A DNA stretch of 64,000 bases from Pilimelia columellifera (GTDB lineage Bacteria > Actinomycetota > Actinomycetes > Mycobacteriales > Micromonosporaceae), in assembly GCF_039532605.1 (NCBI RefSeq), contig NZ_BAAARY010000007.1, forward strand, positions 1-64,000. Direction: 5' to 3'. The first letter of the stretch is position 1. Every line of letters begins with the position of its first letter. The notes under the pieces are model-generated. The model ran no database searches. It was not told the DNA's origin and was given only the letters and a program-made list of their open reading frames with translations. Shown here one piece after another: positions 42,665 through 51,790 of this stretch. A program made the translations under genes and the position numbers.

Positions 42665-44179
42665 TTAGGGGGTAGTGAGGCGTTCGAGGATGAGGTTGCG
42701 GACGGTTTGGGCGTCGGCTTGGCCGCCGGTGGTCTTCATGACGGCGCCGACGAGGGCGCCGGCGGCGGCGATCTTGCCGTCGCGGACCTTCGCCGCCACG
42801 TCTGGGTTCGCGGCGATCGCCTCGTCGACGGCGGCGGTCAGCGCGCCGGTGTCCGACACCACGCCCAGACCACGCGCGGACATCACGGTCGCCGGATCAC
42901 CCTCGCCGGCCACGACGCCTTCGAGCACCACCCGGGCCAACTTGTCGTTGAGCTTGCCCTCGTCGACGAGGCGCTGGAGCTGCGCGACGTGCGCCGGGCT
43001 CACCCCGACGACGGACAGCTCGACGCCGCTCTCGTTCGCCCGGCGGGCCAGCTCGCCGAGCCACCACTTGCGGGCGGCGGCCGGGGTGGCGCCCTCGGCC
43101 ACGGTCTGTTCGATCAGCTCGATCGCCCCGGCGTTCACCACCGACTGCATGTCCAGGTCGGACAGGCCCCAGTCGGCCTGGATCCGGGCCCGATGCGCCC
43201 GGGGCAGCTCCGGCAGCGCGGCCTTCAGCTCCGCGACCCACGCGGCGTCGGGGGCGAGCGGGACCAGATCCGGCTCCGGGAAGTACCGGTAGTCGGTGGC
43301 GGTCTCCTTGGAACGGCCCGGGGTGGTGTCGCCGGTGTCCTCGTGGAAGTGCCTGGTCTCCTGCGTGATGGCGCCGCCGGCGTCCAGCACCGCGGCCTGC
43401 CGGATCATCTCGGAGCGGACCGCCCGCTCGACGCTGCGCAGCGAGTTGACGTTCTTGGTCTCGGTGCGGGTGCCCCACTCGGCGCCGGGCAGATTCAACG
43501 AGGTGTTGACGTCGCAGCGCAGCGAGCCCTGCTCCATCCGCACATCTGACTCGCCCAGCGAGCGGATGACGTCCCGCAGCTCGGCGACGTACGCCTTGGC
43601 GACCTGCGGGGCGGCCGCCCCGATGCCCGGAACGGGCTTGGTCACGATCTCCACCAACGGAATTCCGGCCCGGTTGTAGTCGACAAGCGACTCGGTCGCG
43701 CCGTGGATACGCCCAGTGGCGCCGCCGACGTGCAGCGTCTTGCCGGTGTCCTCCTCAAGGTGCACCCGTTCGATGCCGATCCGCACCGTCTCCGGCTCAC
43801 CGGCGTCGTTGACCACCTCGACGTCCAGCCAGCCGTCCACACACAACGGCTCGTCGTACTGGCTGATCTGGTAGTTCTTCGGCATGTCCGGGTAGAAGTA
43901 GTTCTTGCGGGCGAAACGGCACCAGGACGCGATCGAGCAGTTGAGCGCCAGGCCGATCCGGATGGTGGCCTCGATCGCGGCCTTGTTCGCCACCGGCAGC
44001 GACCCCGGCAGGCCGAGGCAGACCGGGCACACCTGGGTGTTGGGCTCGGCGCCGAACCCGGTCGGGCAGGCGCAGAACATCTTGGTGTTCGTGCCCAGTT
44101 CGACGTGCGTCTCCAACCCGATCACCGGCTCGTAGCGGGCGGTCACGTAGTCGTACGGGGGCAGCGTCGTCACGCTCAT
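42665..44179 (-). CDS. gatB: Aspartyl/glutamyl-tRNA amidotransferase subunit B
   Basis: 504 residues, the usual length. With GatA and GatC it converts misacylated Glu-tRNA-Gln (and Asp-tRNA-Asn) to the amide. Motifs: YEPVIGLETHVELGTNTKMF, zinc Cys in FCACPTGF and VCPVCLGLPGSLPV, FYPDMPKNYQISQYDEP, and HLEEDTGKTLH. The C-terminal tRNA-binding YqeY-like helical domain is intact (ARKWWLGELARRANE). ATG 44179 is chosen at MSVTTLPPYDYV; the longer frame is not. Its partners gatA and gatC lie 1.3 kb upstream, separated by two small genes. Confidence 0.96.
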   Translation of the reverse strand: MSVTTLPPYDYVTARYEPVIGLETHVELGTNTKMFCACPTGFGAEPNTQVCPVCLGLPGSLPVANKAAIEATIRIGLALNCSIASWCRFARKNYFYPDMPKNYQISQYDEPLCVDGWLDVEVVNDAGEPETVRIGIERVHLEEDTGKTLHVGGATGRIHGATESLVDYNRAGIPLVEIVTKPVPGIGAAAPQVAKAYVAELRDVIRSLGESDVRMEQGSLRCDVNTSLNLPGAEWGTRTETKNVNSLRSVERAVRSEMIRQAAVLDAGGAITQETRHFHEDTGDTTPGRSKETATDYRYFPEPDLVPLAPDAAWVAELKAALPELPRAHRARIQADWGLSDLDMQSVVNAGAIELIEQTVAEGATPAAARKWWLGELARRANESGVELSVVGVSPAHVAQLQRLVDEGKLNDKLARVVLEGVVAGEGDPATVMSARGLGVVSDTGALTAAVDEAIAANPDVAAKVRDGKIAAAGALVGAVMKTTGGQADAQTVRNLILERLTTP

Positions 44180-44299
44180 GTCGCTCCAGGTCGCGGTGGT
44201 GGTCGGCAGACAGGTACAGCCTAATCGCCCGCCGGCGACACACGTCGCGCGACGCCACCCAGGCCGTGGCCGCACCGTCACCTGACCGGCGCGGTGACG

Positions 44300-44506
44300 T
44301 CAGCTCACCCGGGCACGGGCGGTCCCCACCGCCACCACGTCGCCGACGTGGAGCTGACGACCGCGGCGCAGGTCGACCGCGCCGTTCACCCGGACCTCGC
44401 CGTCGGCGATGAGCTCCTTGGCTTCGCCGCCGGTGTCGACCAGGCCGGCGAGCTTGAGGAACTGACCCAGTCGGATCATGTCGGCATCGATTGGCACGTC
44501 GCGCAT
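44300..44506 (-). CDS. S4-domain RNA-binding protein
   Basis: 68 residues, a single S4 domain of the YaaA/RlbA type: IRLGQFLKLAGLVDTGGEAK, then ELIADGEVRVNG and DLRRGRQLHVGDVVAV. It binds structured RNA, perhaps rRNA. ATG 44506 has AGGAG about 4 bases upstream; the longer reverse frame is an artefact. It lies 120 bp upstream of gatB on the same strand. Confidence 0.88.
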   Translation of the reverse strand: MRDVPIDADMIRLGQFLKLAGLVDTGGEAKELIADGEVRVNGAVDLRRGRQLHVGDVVAVGTARARVS

Positions 44507-44611
44507 GGCGCTCCTGTCAGGGTGCTGGTGGCCGGGCGGTGGTCCAGCGGAGGCCGGCCGCGACGGGCGGACGGCGTGGATGATATCGCCTCGCCGGCCG
44601 GTCGTTACGGT

Positions 44612-45499
44612 ATGGCCATGTCGGTTGCCGCTGTCACCCGTGAGCTGCTCGTGCGCTGTCTGGACCTGTGGTTGGCGGAGGCTGTCCACGGCGCCCGGCG
44701 CGGCACGGTCGCGCTGTGCTTCGACGAGAGGTCCGCCAAGCCCGCGGCGGTGGTGGCGGCCACGGTGGAGACGATGACCGAGTTCGCCGACCGACTCGGC
44801 CGGCGGTCGTTGACGCTCGTGGTGGTCGCGCCGGCCGCGGTCCCCGGTCCGGACCCGGCGACGCTGCCGGCGCAGGTGGCCGTCCACGCCCTGGCCGGGC
44901 CGGTCGCCACCATGCTGCCGGCGGCGTTGGTCGCCGCCAAGGCGGCGGGCGCGCCGGTGTTCCTGTTCGCCGACGCCGCTCCGACGCCGCCGCTGACGGC
45001 GCTGGGTCCAGCCCGGTCAGCGGACGCGCTGCTGGTGGGGCCGGCGGCGGGCTGGGCCGAATGCCGGGACAGCCTGCGCGGGCACGGCTGGCTCAGCTGC
45101 GGGGTGGGCCTGGTCGGCGAAGCCGAGGAACGGCTGCTGGCGTTCGGGACCGGCGCCGGTAAACGGCTGGCGGCGTTCAAGGACGAGTTGTGGGCCGTCG
45201 ACGCGGACACCGGGGTCCGCTACCGGGATCCGGCCGATCCGCACGGCGACCCGATCGCGATCAGCCTCACGCCGCGGCCGGGTCCGCTGCGGCGTGAGCT
45301 GCTGGCCAGACTGACCGTCACCGGCGGCGGGACCGTCACCGAGCTGCGCGACTTCGCGCTCGCCGAAACCATCTACCGCGCGGTCGATGTGACCCACGAG
45401 CTGACCCACCTCGTCGGAGCCGGGCAGGTGGCCCGTGAGCCGGCACACGGGCGGCTCGCGGGCGATGTGCAGGTCACCCCGATGGCGCCGGGTAGGTAA
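44612..45499 (+). CDS. Actinobacterial protein of unknown function
   Basis: 295 residues (ATG 44612 or 44618). No family is recognised. The middle is Ala-rich with alternating hydrophobic segments (SLTLVVVAPAAVPGPDPATL, LVAAKAAGAPVFLFADAAPT) that suggest an alpha/beta fold. The C-terminal part (LLARLTVTGGGTVTELRDFA, AETIYRAVDVTHELTHLVG) looks like a winged helix. There is no signal peptide or clear enzyme motif. There is no RBS before the ATG, and TGATATC 31 bases upstream could be a -10 for a leaderless or short-leader message. It sits inside the gat region on the opposite strand. Confidence 0.62.
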   Translation: MAMSVAAVTRELLVRCLDLWLAEAVHGARRGTVALCFDERSAKPAAVVAATVETMTEFADRLGRRSLTLVVVAPAAVPGPDPATLPAQVAVHALAGPVATMLPAALVAAKAAGAPVFLFADAAPTPPLTALGPARSADALLVGPAAGWAECRDSLRGHGWLSCGVGLVGEAEERLLAFGTGAGKRLAAFKDELWAVDADTGVRYRDPADPHGDPIAISLTPRPGPLRRELLARLTVTGGGTVTELRDFALAETIYRAVDVTHELTHLVGAGQVAREPAHGRLAGDVQVTPMAPGR

Positions 45500-45503
45500 C
45501 GGA

Positions 45504-46979
45504 TCAGAGCGTCGGCGGGGTGAGTGTCCCGACCGATGCCTCCAGCGCCGCCGCGACCCGGTACATCCGGTCGTCGGCCATCGTCGGCGCCATCACCTGC
45601 AGACCGACCGGCAGCCCCTCGGACAGACCGCACGGCACCGAGATGGCCGGGCCGCCGTAGAGGTTGGTCGGGATGGTGTAGAGGTCGGCCAGGTACATCT
45701 GGTACGGGTCGGCGGTGCGGGACCCGAACGGGAACGCCACGAATGGCGTCGTCGGCGAGATGAGAGCGTCCACCTGGGAGAATGCGGCGGTGAAGTCCCG
45801 CGAGATGAGCGTGCGGACCTTCTGCGCCTGGCCGTAGTAGGCGTCGTAGTACCCCGAGGACAGCGCGTACGCGCCGAGCATGATCCGCCGCTTGACCTCG
45901 GGCCCGAAGCCCGCCTCGCGGGTGATCGACATGACTTCTTCGAGCGAGCGCTGCCCGTCGTCGCCGGCGCGCAGGCCGAACCGGACGCCGTCGAAACGGG
46001 CCAGGTTGGACGAGCACTCGCTGGGAGCGATGAGGTAGTACGCCGGCAGGGCGTACTCGAAGTGCGGGCAGGAGATCTCGACGATCTCGGCGCCAGCCTT
46101 GGTGAGCGCTTCGACCGCGTCCCGGAAGGCGGCCAGGACGCCGGGCTCGGCGCCGTCTCCGGCGAACTCGCGCACCACACCCAGCTTGACGCCGGTGAGA
46201 TCGCCTGAGGCCCCCTGTCGGGCGGCCTCGACGACCGCGGGAATCGGGGCGGGGATCGAGGTGGAGTCCATCGGGTCGTGGCCGGCGATCACCGCGTGCA
46301 GCAGGGCGGCGTCCTCGACGGTGCGGGCGCACGGTCCGGGGGTGTCCAGTGAGGACGAGAAAGCGATCAGGCCGTAGCGGGAGGCGCCGCCGTAGGTGGG
46401 CTTGGCTCCGACGGTGCCGGTGACGGCGCCGGGCTGGCGGATCGAGCCTCCGGTGTCGGTGCCGATGGCCAACGGGGCCTGGTAGGCGGCGACGGCCGCG
46501 GCCGAGCCGCCGCCGGAGCCGCCGGGGATCCGGCCGAGGTCCCACGGGTTGTTGGTGGGCCCGTAGGCGGAGTACTCGGTGGACGAGCCCATCGCGAACT
46601 CGTCCATGTTCGTCTTGCCGAGGATGACCATGCCGGCCTCACGCAACCGGGTGACCAGCGTCGCGTCGTACGGCGGCAACCAGCCTTCGAGGATCCTGGA
46701 GCCGGCGGTGGTGGGGACGCCCTTGGTGACCACGACGTCCTTGACGGCGATCGGGACGCCGGCCAGCGGGCCGAGCCGTTCGCCGGCGGCGCGCCGGGCG
46801 TCGACAGACCGGGCCGCGACCAGGGCGCCCTCGGCGTCGACGTGCAGGAAGGCGTGAACCCGCTCGTCCACGGCGGCGATCCGGTCGAGGTGGGCGCGGG
46901 CGATGTCCTCGGCGGAGGTCTCCCCGCTGGCGATCATCGCGCCGAGGCGCGCTGCGGTGGCGGTGGTGAGATCAGTCAT
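45504..46979 (-). CDS. gatA: Aspartyl/glutamyl-tRNA amidotransferase subunit A
   Basis: 491 residues. The amidase subunit of GatCAB releases ammonia from glutamine. The Ser-cisSer-Lys triad is visible: Lys in IAVKDVVVTKG, Ser in GGSGGGSAAAVAA and Ser in GTDTGGSIRQPG. Other blocks are ILGKTNMDEFAMGSSTE and SRYGLIAFSSSLD. ATG 46979 lies 1 base after the gatC stop, so gatCA are coupled. Confidence 0.97.
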   Translation of the reverse strand: MTDLTTATAARLGAMIASGETSAEDIARAHLDRIAAVDERVHAFLHVDAEGALVAARSVDARRAAGERLGPLAGVPIAVKDVVVTKGVPTTAGSRILEGWLPPYDATLVTRLREAGMVILGKTNMDEFAMGSSTEYSAYGPTNNPWDLGRIPGGSGGGSAAAVAAYQAPLAIGTDTGGSIRQPGAVTGTVGAKPTYGGASRYGLIAFSSSLDTPGPCARTVEDAALLHAVIAGHDPMDSTSIPAPIPAVVEAARQGASGDLTGVKLGVVREFAGDGAEPGVLAAFRDAVEALTKAGAEIVEISCPHFEYALPAYYLIAPSECSSNLARFDGVRFGLRAGDDGQRSLEEVMSITREAGFGPEVKRRIMLGAYALSSGYYDAYYGQAQKVRTLISRDFTAAFSQVDALISPTTPFVAFPFGSRTADPYQMYLADLYTIPTNLYGGPAISVPCGLSEGLPVGLQVMAPTMADDRMYRVAAALEASVGTLTPPTL

Positions 46980-46980
46980 G

Positions 46981-47280
46981 TCAGACCTCCTCGTCCAGGA
47001 TCCGCGGGACGCGGTAGCGGCCGTCCTGCGAGTCGGGGGCGCCGGCGAGCGCCGCGTCGCGCTCCAGGCCGGGGCGCATCACGTCCTCGCGCAGGACGTT
47101 GGTCAGCGGCACCGCGTGTGAGGTGGGCGGGATGTCATCGGCGGCCACCTCGCCGACGCGGGCGACCGCGTTCAGGATGACGTCGAGCTGACCGGCGAAC
47201 TGGTCCAGCTCCTCGTCGGTGACGGCGAGCCGCGACAGTCGCGCCAGGTGCGCGACCTCCTCGCGGGAGATGGCTGCCAT
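46981..47280 (-). CDS. gatC: Aspartyl/glutamyl-tRNA amidotransferase subunit C
   Basis: 99 residues. GatC holds GatA and GatB together. The N-terminal ISREEVAHLARLSRLAVTDE and LDQFAGQLDVILNAV helices and the C-terminal VMRPGLERDAALAGAPD match the family. ATG 47280 is the start; the gene leads gatCA. Confidence 0.95.
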   Translation of the reverse strand: MAAISREEVAHLARLSRLAVTDEELDQFAGQLDVILNAVARVGEVAADDIPPTSHAVPLTNVLREDVMRPGLERDAALAGAPDSQDGRYRVPRILDEEV

Positions 47281-47323
47281 CGAAGGGCCCCCTCGGGTCG
47301 CAGTGGTGTCCGGCCGGGTGAGT

Positions 47324-49465
47324 CTATTGGCTCAGGGGTGTCCCGGAGACCGTCGGGGTGGTGGGCGCGCCGGTGTCGCCCCCGGGCGCCGGACGGGTGG
47401 TCGGCACGCTGTCCACCACGGAGGCGACCGGCAACGGGACGATGGGGCGGTAGCGGGCGAGCCACCCGCGCAGGTCGTCGGCGGGCATCGGTCGGGCGTA
47501 GAACCAGCCCTGGGCGACGTGGCAGCCGGCGGCGTGCAGGGCCCGCCAGATCGGGTCGTCCTCGACGCCCTCGGCGACCACCCGTAGGCCGAGCGCCCCG
47601 GCCAGCTCGATGATCGATCGGACGATCGCGGCATCGTCCGGGTCGGTCGCCATGCCCAGCACGAAGGAACGGTCGATCTTGACTTCGGTGAGCGGGAGCC
47701 GGCGCAGGTGCTGCATGGACGAGTACCCGGTGCCGAAGTCGTCCAGGGCGATGGCGATTCCGATCCGGTCGAGCCGGCCGATCGTCGCCAGCACCCGGTG
47801 CGGGTCGGCCATGAGCGCGCCCTCGGTGATCTCCAGCTGGACGAGGTACGGCGGGGCGTTGTGTTCAGCCAGCTGCGCCACGATGTAGTCGGCGATGTCG
47901 CCGCTGTGCAGGTCCCGCACGCTGACGTTGAGCGAAGCGCGCAGGCTGACGCCCCCGGCGTGCCAGCGGCCGACCTGGGCGACGACGTCGGCGATGACCC
48001 GGCGGGTGAGCAGCGACATCACCGCGGTCTGCTCGGCGACCCGGATGAGAACCTCCGGGTCGACCAGGCCCCGGCGCGGGTGCCGCCAGCGCAGCAGGGC
48101 CTCCACGCCGACGACCTCGCCGGTGGGGATGTCGATCTGCGGCTGGTAGTACATGGCGATCTCGGCGCAGTCCGGGTTCTCCAGGGCCCGACGCAGATCG
48201 GCCAGCAGACCGAGCCGCTCGGCGGAGTGGTGATCGGACTCGGGCGCGTAGAAGGCAGGGCTGTTGCCGGTCTGCTTCGCCTCGTACATGGCCACGTCGG
48301 CGTGGCGCAGCAGCGCGGCGACGTCCGTGCCGTGCTGCGGGTACAGCGCGACACCCATCGAGGCGTCCACGTCCAGCGGCAGGCCGTCGAGGATGACCGG
48401 GGCGCGCAGCGCCTCGGTGAGCCGGGCGGCGAGGGCACGGGCGCCGGCGACGTCGGCGGCGTCGCCGGACAGGACGGCGTACTCGTCGCCGCCGAGCCGG
48501 GCGACCATGTCCCCGGGTCCGACCACTGTGGTGAGCCGGCGCCCGACCTCGATGAGCAGCCGGTCCCCGACGGCGTGGCCGAGCGCGTCGTTGACGTGCT
48601 TGAACCGGTCCAGGTCGAGCAGGATGAGCGCCATGCCGGCGCCGACACGGGGCCGGCGGGAGCGGTCGGCGACCCGCTCGGCGACCTCGGCGACCAGTGC
48701 CTTGCGGCTGGCCAGGCCGGTGAGGCTGTCGATGCGGGCCAGCTCGTCCTGTTCCGCGGTGAGCCTGGTCATCCGGTAGACGGCGTACAGCGGCACGAGC
48801 ACCAGCGGGATGAGCGCCGCGGTCGCGTGCGCCGCGGCGAGCATGATCGGGCTGAGCAGCAACAGCGCACCGCTGGCCAGGGCCTCGACCGCCAGCCCGT
48901 CGACGAACCGGGGCGACCAGCGCCCACCGAAGCGTAGGTAGACGGCGAAGGTGACGGCGCCGTACGTGACGATGAACCAGACCACGGCCGCGGCGGCGAC
49001 GACGAGGACGTCGCTCCACCGGTTGAAGGCGGGTTCGGGCGACCAGCCGGCGAGCCGGAACACACCGTTGGCCGCGGCCAGCGCCAGGGTGTACTGGCCC
49101 ACGTTGAAGCCGGCCCGGATCAGGGTGTGCCGGCCGCGCACGCCGGCGACGACCGCGGCGGCGGCCTGGACGGCGACCGCGGCGCCGAGCCCCCAGGCCA
49201 TGAGGATGGCGAAGGTGAAGCAGACCGACGGGAAGATGGCGCTGCTCTGGCGCCGGCCGGGCGGGGTGAACGGACGGGCGTCGCTGATCACGGCCAGGGC
49301 GGCCATGAGCCAGAAGGCCGGCGGCAGCTCCACAGCGGACCGGGTGAACCGCAGCAGGGGTCCGGCGCAGACGACGATGGCCGCGGCGACGGTGAGCGTG
49401 GCGAACCCGTAGAACGGCACCGCCCGGTCGCGGGGCACTGAGTTCCGCGACGACTCCGGCTCCAT
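47324..49465 (-). CDS. Membrane GGDEF-EAL protein (c-di-GMP turnover)
   Basis: About 713 residues. The N-terminal 220 residues have seven or so membrane helices (FATLTVAAAIVVCAGPLL, AFWLMAALAVISD). A GGDEF domain follows with RIDSLTGLASRKALV, HVNDALGHAVGDRLL and the signature ARLGGDEYAVLSG. Tyr replaces the usual Phe of GGDEF, a variant seen in active enzymes too. The EAL domain is complete: VGVEALLRWRHP, LNVSVRDLHSGD, LEITEGALM, DDFGTGYSSMQHL and KIDRSFV. It could make and/or break c-di-GMP. ATG 49465 with GGGGGG upstream is preferred over GTG 49480. Confidence 0.9.
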   Translation of the reverse strand: MEPESSRNSVPRDRAVPFYGFATLTVAAAIVVCAGPLLRFTRSAVELPPAFWLMAALAVISDARPFTPPGRRQSSAIFPSVCFTFAILMAWGLGAAVAVQAAAAVVAGVRGRHTLIRAGFNVGQYTLALAAANGVFRLAGWSPEPAFNRWSDVLVVAAAAVVWFIVTYGAVTFAVYLRFGGRWSPRFVDGLAVEALASGALLLLSPIMLAAAHATAALIPLVLVPLYAVYRMTRLTAEQDELARIDSLTGLASRKALVAEVAERVADRSRRPRVGAGMALILLDLDRFKHVNDALGHAVGDRLLIEVGRRLTTVVGPGDMVARLGGDEYAVLSGDAADVAGARALAARLTEALRAPVILDGLPLDVDASMGVALYPQHGTDVAALLRHADVAMYEAKQTGNSPAFYAPESDHHSAERLGLLADLRRALENPDCAEIAMYYQPQIDIPTGEVVGVEALLRWRHPRRGLVDPEVLIRVAEQTAVMSLLTRRVIADVVAQVGRWHAGGVSLRASLNVSVRDLHSGDIADYIVAQLAEHNAPPYLVQLEITEGALMADPHRVLATIGRLDRIGIAIALDDFGTGYSSMQHLRRLPLTEVKIDRSFVLGMATDPDDAAIVRSIIELAGALGLRVVAEGVEDDPIWRALHAAGCHVAQGWFYARPMPADDLRGWLARYRPIVPLPVASVVDSVPTTRPAPGGDTGAPTTPTVSGTPLSQ

Positions 49466-49606
49466 GGGACCCCCCGACACCTCATCCGGCTGCGCGCCCC
49501 CGGGCGTCGCACCATCAACCGAACATTACGGATCTAAGGGCATAAACAGACTAAGCGGTTGCCTCTGTGACAAAATTGCAATATGCGATAGCCGACAAAA
49601 CGACGC

Positions 49607-51691
49607 CTATCGGACCTCGCGAACGACCGCCAACGCCGCCTCGGGGCCTTGCTCCAGGAGCACCCCGAAGCCGGCCTCATCCAGAACCGGCACCCCCAAC
49701 GACACTGCCTTGTCGTGCTTGCTGCCCGGGTTGTCCCCCACCACCACGAAGCTCGTCCGCTTCGACACCGAGCCGCTGACCTTCCCACCGCGGCCCGTCA
49801 CCGCCTCGGTGGCCTGGTCCCGCGAGTAGGTCGCCAGCGTCCCCGTCACCACCACCGTCAGCCCGGCCAATGGGCGAGGTCCGTACGCGACCTGCTCCTC
49901 GGCCAGCTGAACGCCAGCGGCCCGCCACTTGGCGATCACCTCACGGTGCCAATCCACAGCAAACCATTGCCGGAGGCTTTCCGCGATAGTCGAACCGACC
50001 CCTTCTACCGCGGCCAAATCGTCAACAGGGGCTGCCTCAATGGCTTCCAACGAGCCGAACTGCCTGGCCAGAGCCTGTGCGGCGGTCGGACCCACATGCC
50101 GGATCGACAGCGCCACCAGCACCCGCCACAGTGGTCGTTTTTTAGCCTGGGCCAGGTTCTCGACGAGCTTGGCGGCATTGCTGCGCAACGATCCGTCCTT
50201 ATTGACGAAGAAGTCACAGCGCGCCAACCGCTCCTCGTCCAGGTCGAACAGGTCGCCCTCGTCGGCGATGACGCCCGAGGCCAACAACGCCGCCGCCGCC
50301 TTGTACCCCAGCACCTCGATGTCCAGGGCGCCCCGGCCGGCGATGTGGAAGACCCGCTCACGCAGCTGCGCCGGGCAGGTCCGGTTGTTCGGGCAACGGA
50401 TGTCCACGTCGCCCTCCTTCGCCGGCGCCAGCGCCGATCCGCACACCGGGCAGTGGTTGGGCATCACGAACTCGCGGGCGTCCACCGGGCGGCGCTCCAC
50501 CACCGGGCCCAACACTTCCGGAATGACGTCGCCGGCCTTGCGGATGACCACGGTGTCGCCGATGAGCACGCCCTTGCGGCGAACCTCCTGCGCGTTGTGC
50601 AACGTCGCCAGCGCCACCGTCGACCCAGCCACCAGCACCGGCTCCAACACCGCGAACGGGGTCACCCGACCGGTGCGCCCGACGTTCACCTCGATCCCCC
50701 GCAGCAGCGTCGTGACCTCCTCCGGCGGGTACTTGAACGCGATCGCCCAGCGCGGGGCGCGGCTGGTGGAGCCGAGCCGCCGCTGCAACGGCACCGCGTC
50801 GACCTTGACCACGACGCCGTCGATCTCGTGCGAGACGTCATGCCGGTGCTCGGCGTAGTAGGCGATGTACTCGCGCACCCCGGCCAGGTCGGACCTGACC
50901 GCCCAACGGTCGCCCACCGGAAGCCCCCACCCGCGCAGGGTCTCGTACGCCACTGACTGGGCCGCCGGAGCGAACCCGGACCGGGCCCCGATACCGTGCA
51001 CGACCATCCGCAACGGCCGGCCGGCCGTCACCCGCGGGTCCTTCTGCCGCAGACTCCCGGCGGCCGCGTTGCGCGGGTTCGCGAACGGCGCCTTGCCCAG
51101 CTCGACCAGACCGGCGTTGAGGTCGGCGAACCCGGCGATCGGGAAGAACACCTCGCCCCGGATCTCGACCAGCTCCGGCGGATCGTCGGTGGCCAGCGAC
51201 GACGGGACGTCGGCGATGGTGCGCACGTTCGCGGTGACGTCCTCGCCGGTGCGGCCATCGCCACGGGTCGCCGCCCGGGTCAGCCGACCACGCTCGTAGG
51301 TGAGGTTGATCGCCAGGCCGTCGATCTTCGGCTCGCACAGGTAGGCCACCGGCTGGCCGGCGTCCCGTTCGACCCGCTGCGCCCAGGCCGCCAGCTCGGC
51401 GTCGTCGAAGGCGTTGTCCAGCGACATCATCCGTTCGGCGTGCTCGACCGGGGCGAAGTCGGTGGAGAACGTGCCGCCGACCCGCTGGGTCGGCGAATCC
51501 GGGGTACGCAGCGCGGGGTGCTGCCGTTCCAGCTCTTCCAGCTCGCGGAACATGGCGTCGAAGTCAGCGTCCGGGATCGTCGGGGCATCCAGGACGTAGT
51601 AACGGAACTGGTGGTCGGCCACCTCGCTGGCCAGCGCCGCATGCCGGACGGCGACCTGCGCGATTTCAGAAACCTGCGGGGCTTCAGACAC
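49607..51691 (-). CDS. ligA: NAD-dependent DNA ligase
   Basis: 694 residues. Essential nick-sealing enzyme. The AMP-lysine is in CEPKIDGLAINLTYERG. Other parts are the N-terminal Ia domain (VADHQFRYYVLDAPTIPDAD), the four-Cys zinc finger (HCPVCGSALA, RCPNNRTCPAQL), HhH motifs and a C-terminal BRCT domain (LAGLTVVVTGTLATYSRDQA). GTG 51691 has GGGAGG 6 bases upstream, so the longer frame to 51778 is rejected. Confidence 0.97.
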   Translation of the reverse strand: MSEAPQVSEIAQVAVRHAALASEVADHQFRYYVLDAPTIPDADFDAMFRELEELERQHPALRTPDSPTQRVGGTFSTDFAPVEHAERMMSLDNAFDDAELAAWAQRVERDAGQPVAYLCEPKIDGLAINLTYERGRLTRAATRGDGRTGEDVTANVRTIADVPSSLATDDPPELVEIRGEVFFPIAGFADLNAGLVELGKAPFANPRNAAAGSLRQKDPRVTAGRPLRMVVHGIGARSGFAPAAQSVAYETLRGWGLPVGDRWAVRSDLAGVREYIAYYAEHRHDVSHEIDGVVVKVDAVPLQRRLGSTSRAPRWAIAFKYPPEEVTTLLRGIEVNVGRTGRVTPFAVLEPVLVAGSTVALATLHNAQEVRRKGVLIGDTVVIRKAGDVIPEVLGPVVERRPVDAREFVMPNHCPVCGSALAPAKEGDVDIRCPNNRTCPAQLRERVFHIAGRGALDIEVLGYKAAAALLASGVIADEGDLFDLDEERLARCDFFVNKDGSLRSNAAKLVENLAQAKKRPLWRVLVALSIRHVGPTAAQALARQFGSLEAIEAAPVDDLAAVEGVGSTIAESLRQWFAVDWHREVIAKWRAAGVQLAEEQVAYGPRPLAGLTVVVTGTLATYSRDQATEAVTGRGGKVSGSVSKRTSFVVVGDNPGSKHDKAVSLGVPVLDEAGFGVLLEQGPEAALAVVREVR

Positions 51692-51790
51692 CAGAGACCT
51701 CCCACCACGGGCCGTCCGGACCGGCCCCGCCAGCGGCGATCTTGCCGCATCGGGCAGCCTAGGCAACCGGTACGACACGCCCCCGAGGGC

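Noticed and set aside
47324..49465. Calling the GGDEF domain inactive because it reads GGDEY
   Set aside because: Tyr at the fifth position is tolerated in active enzymes, and the surrounding motif is complete.
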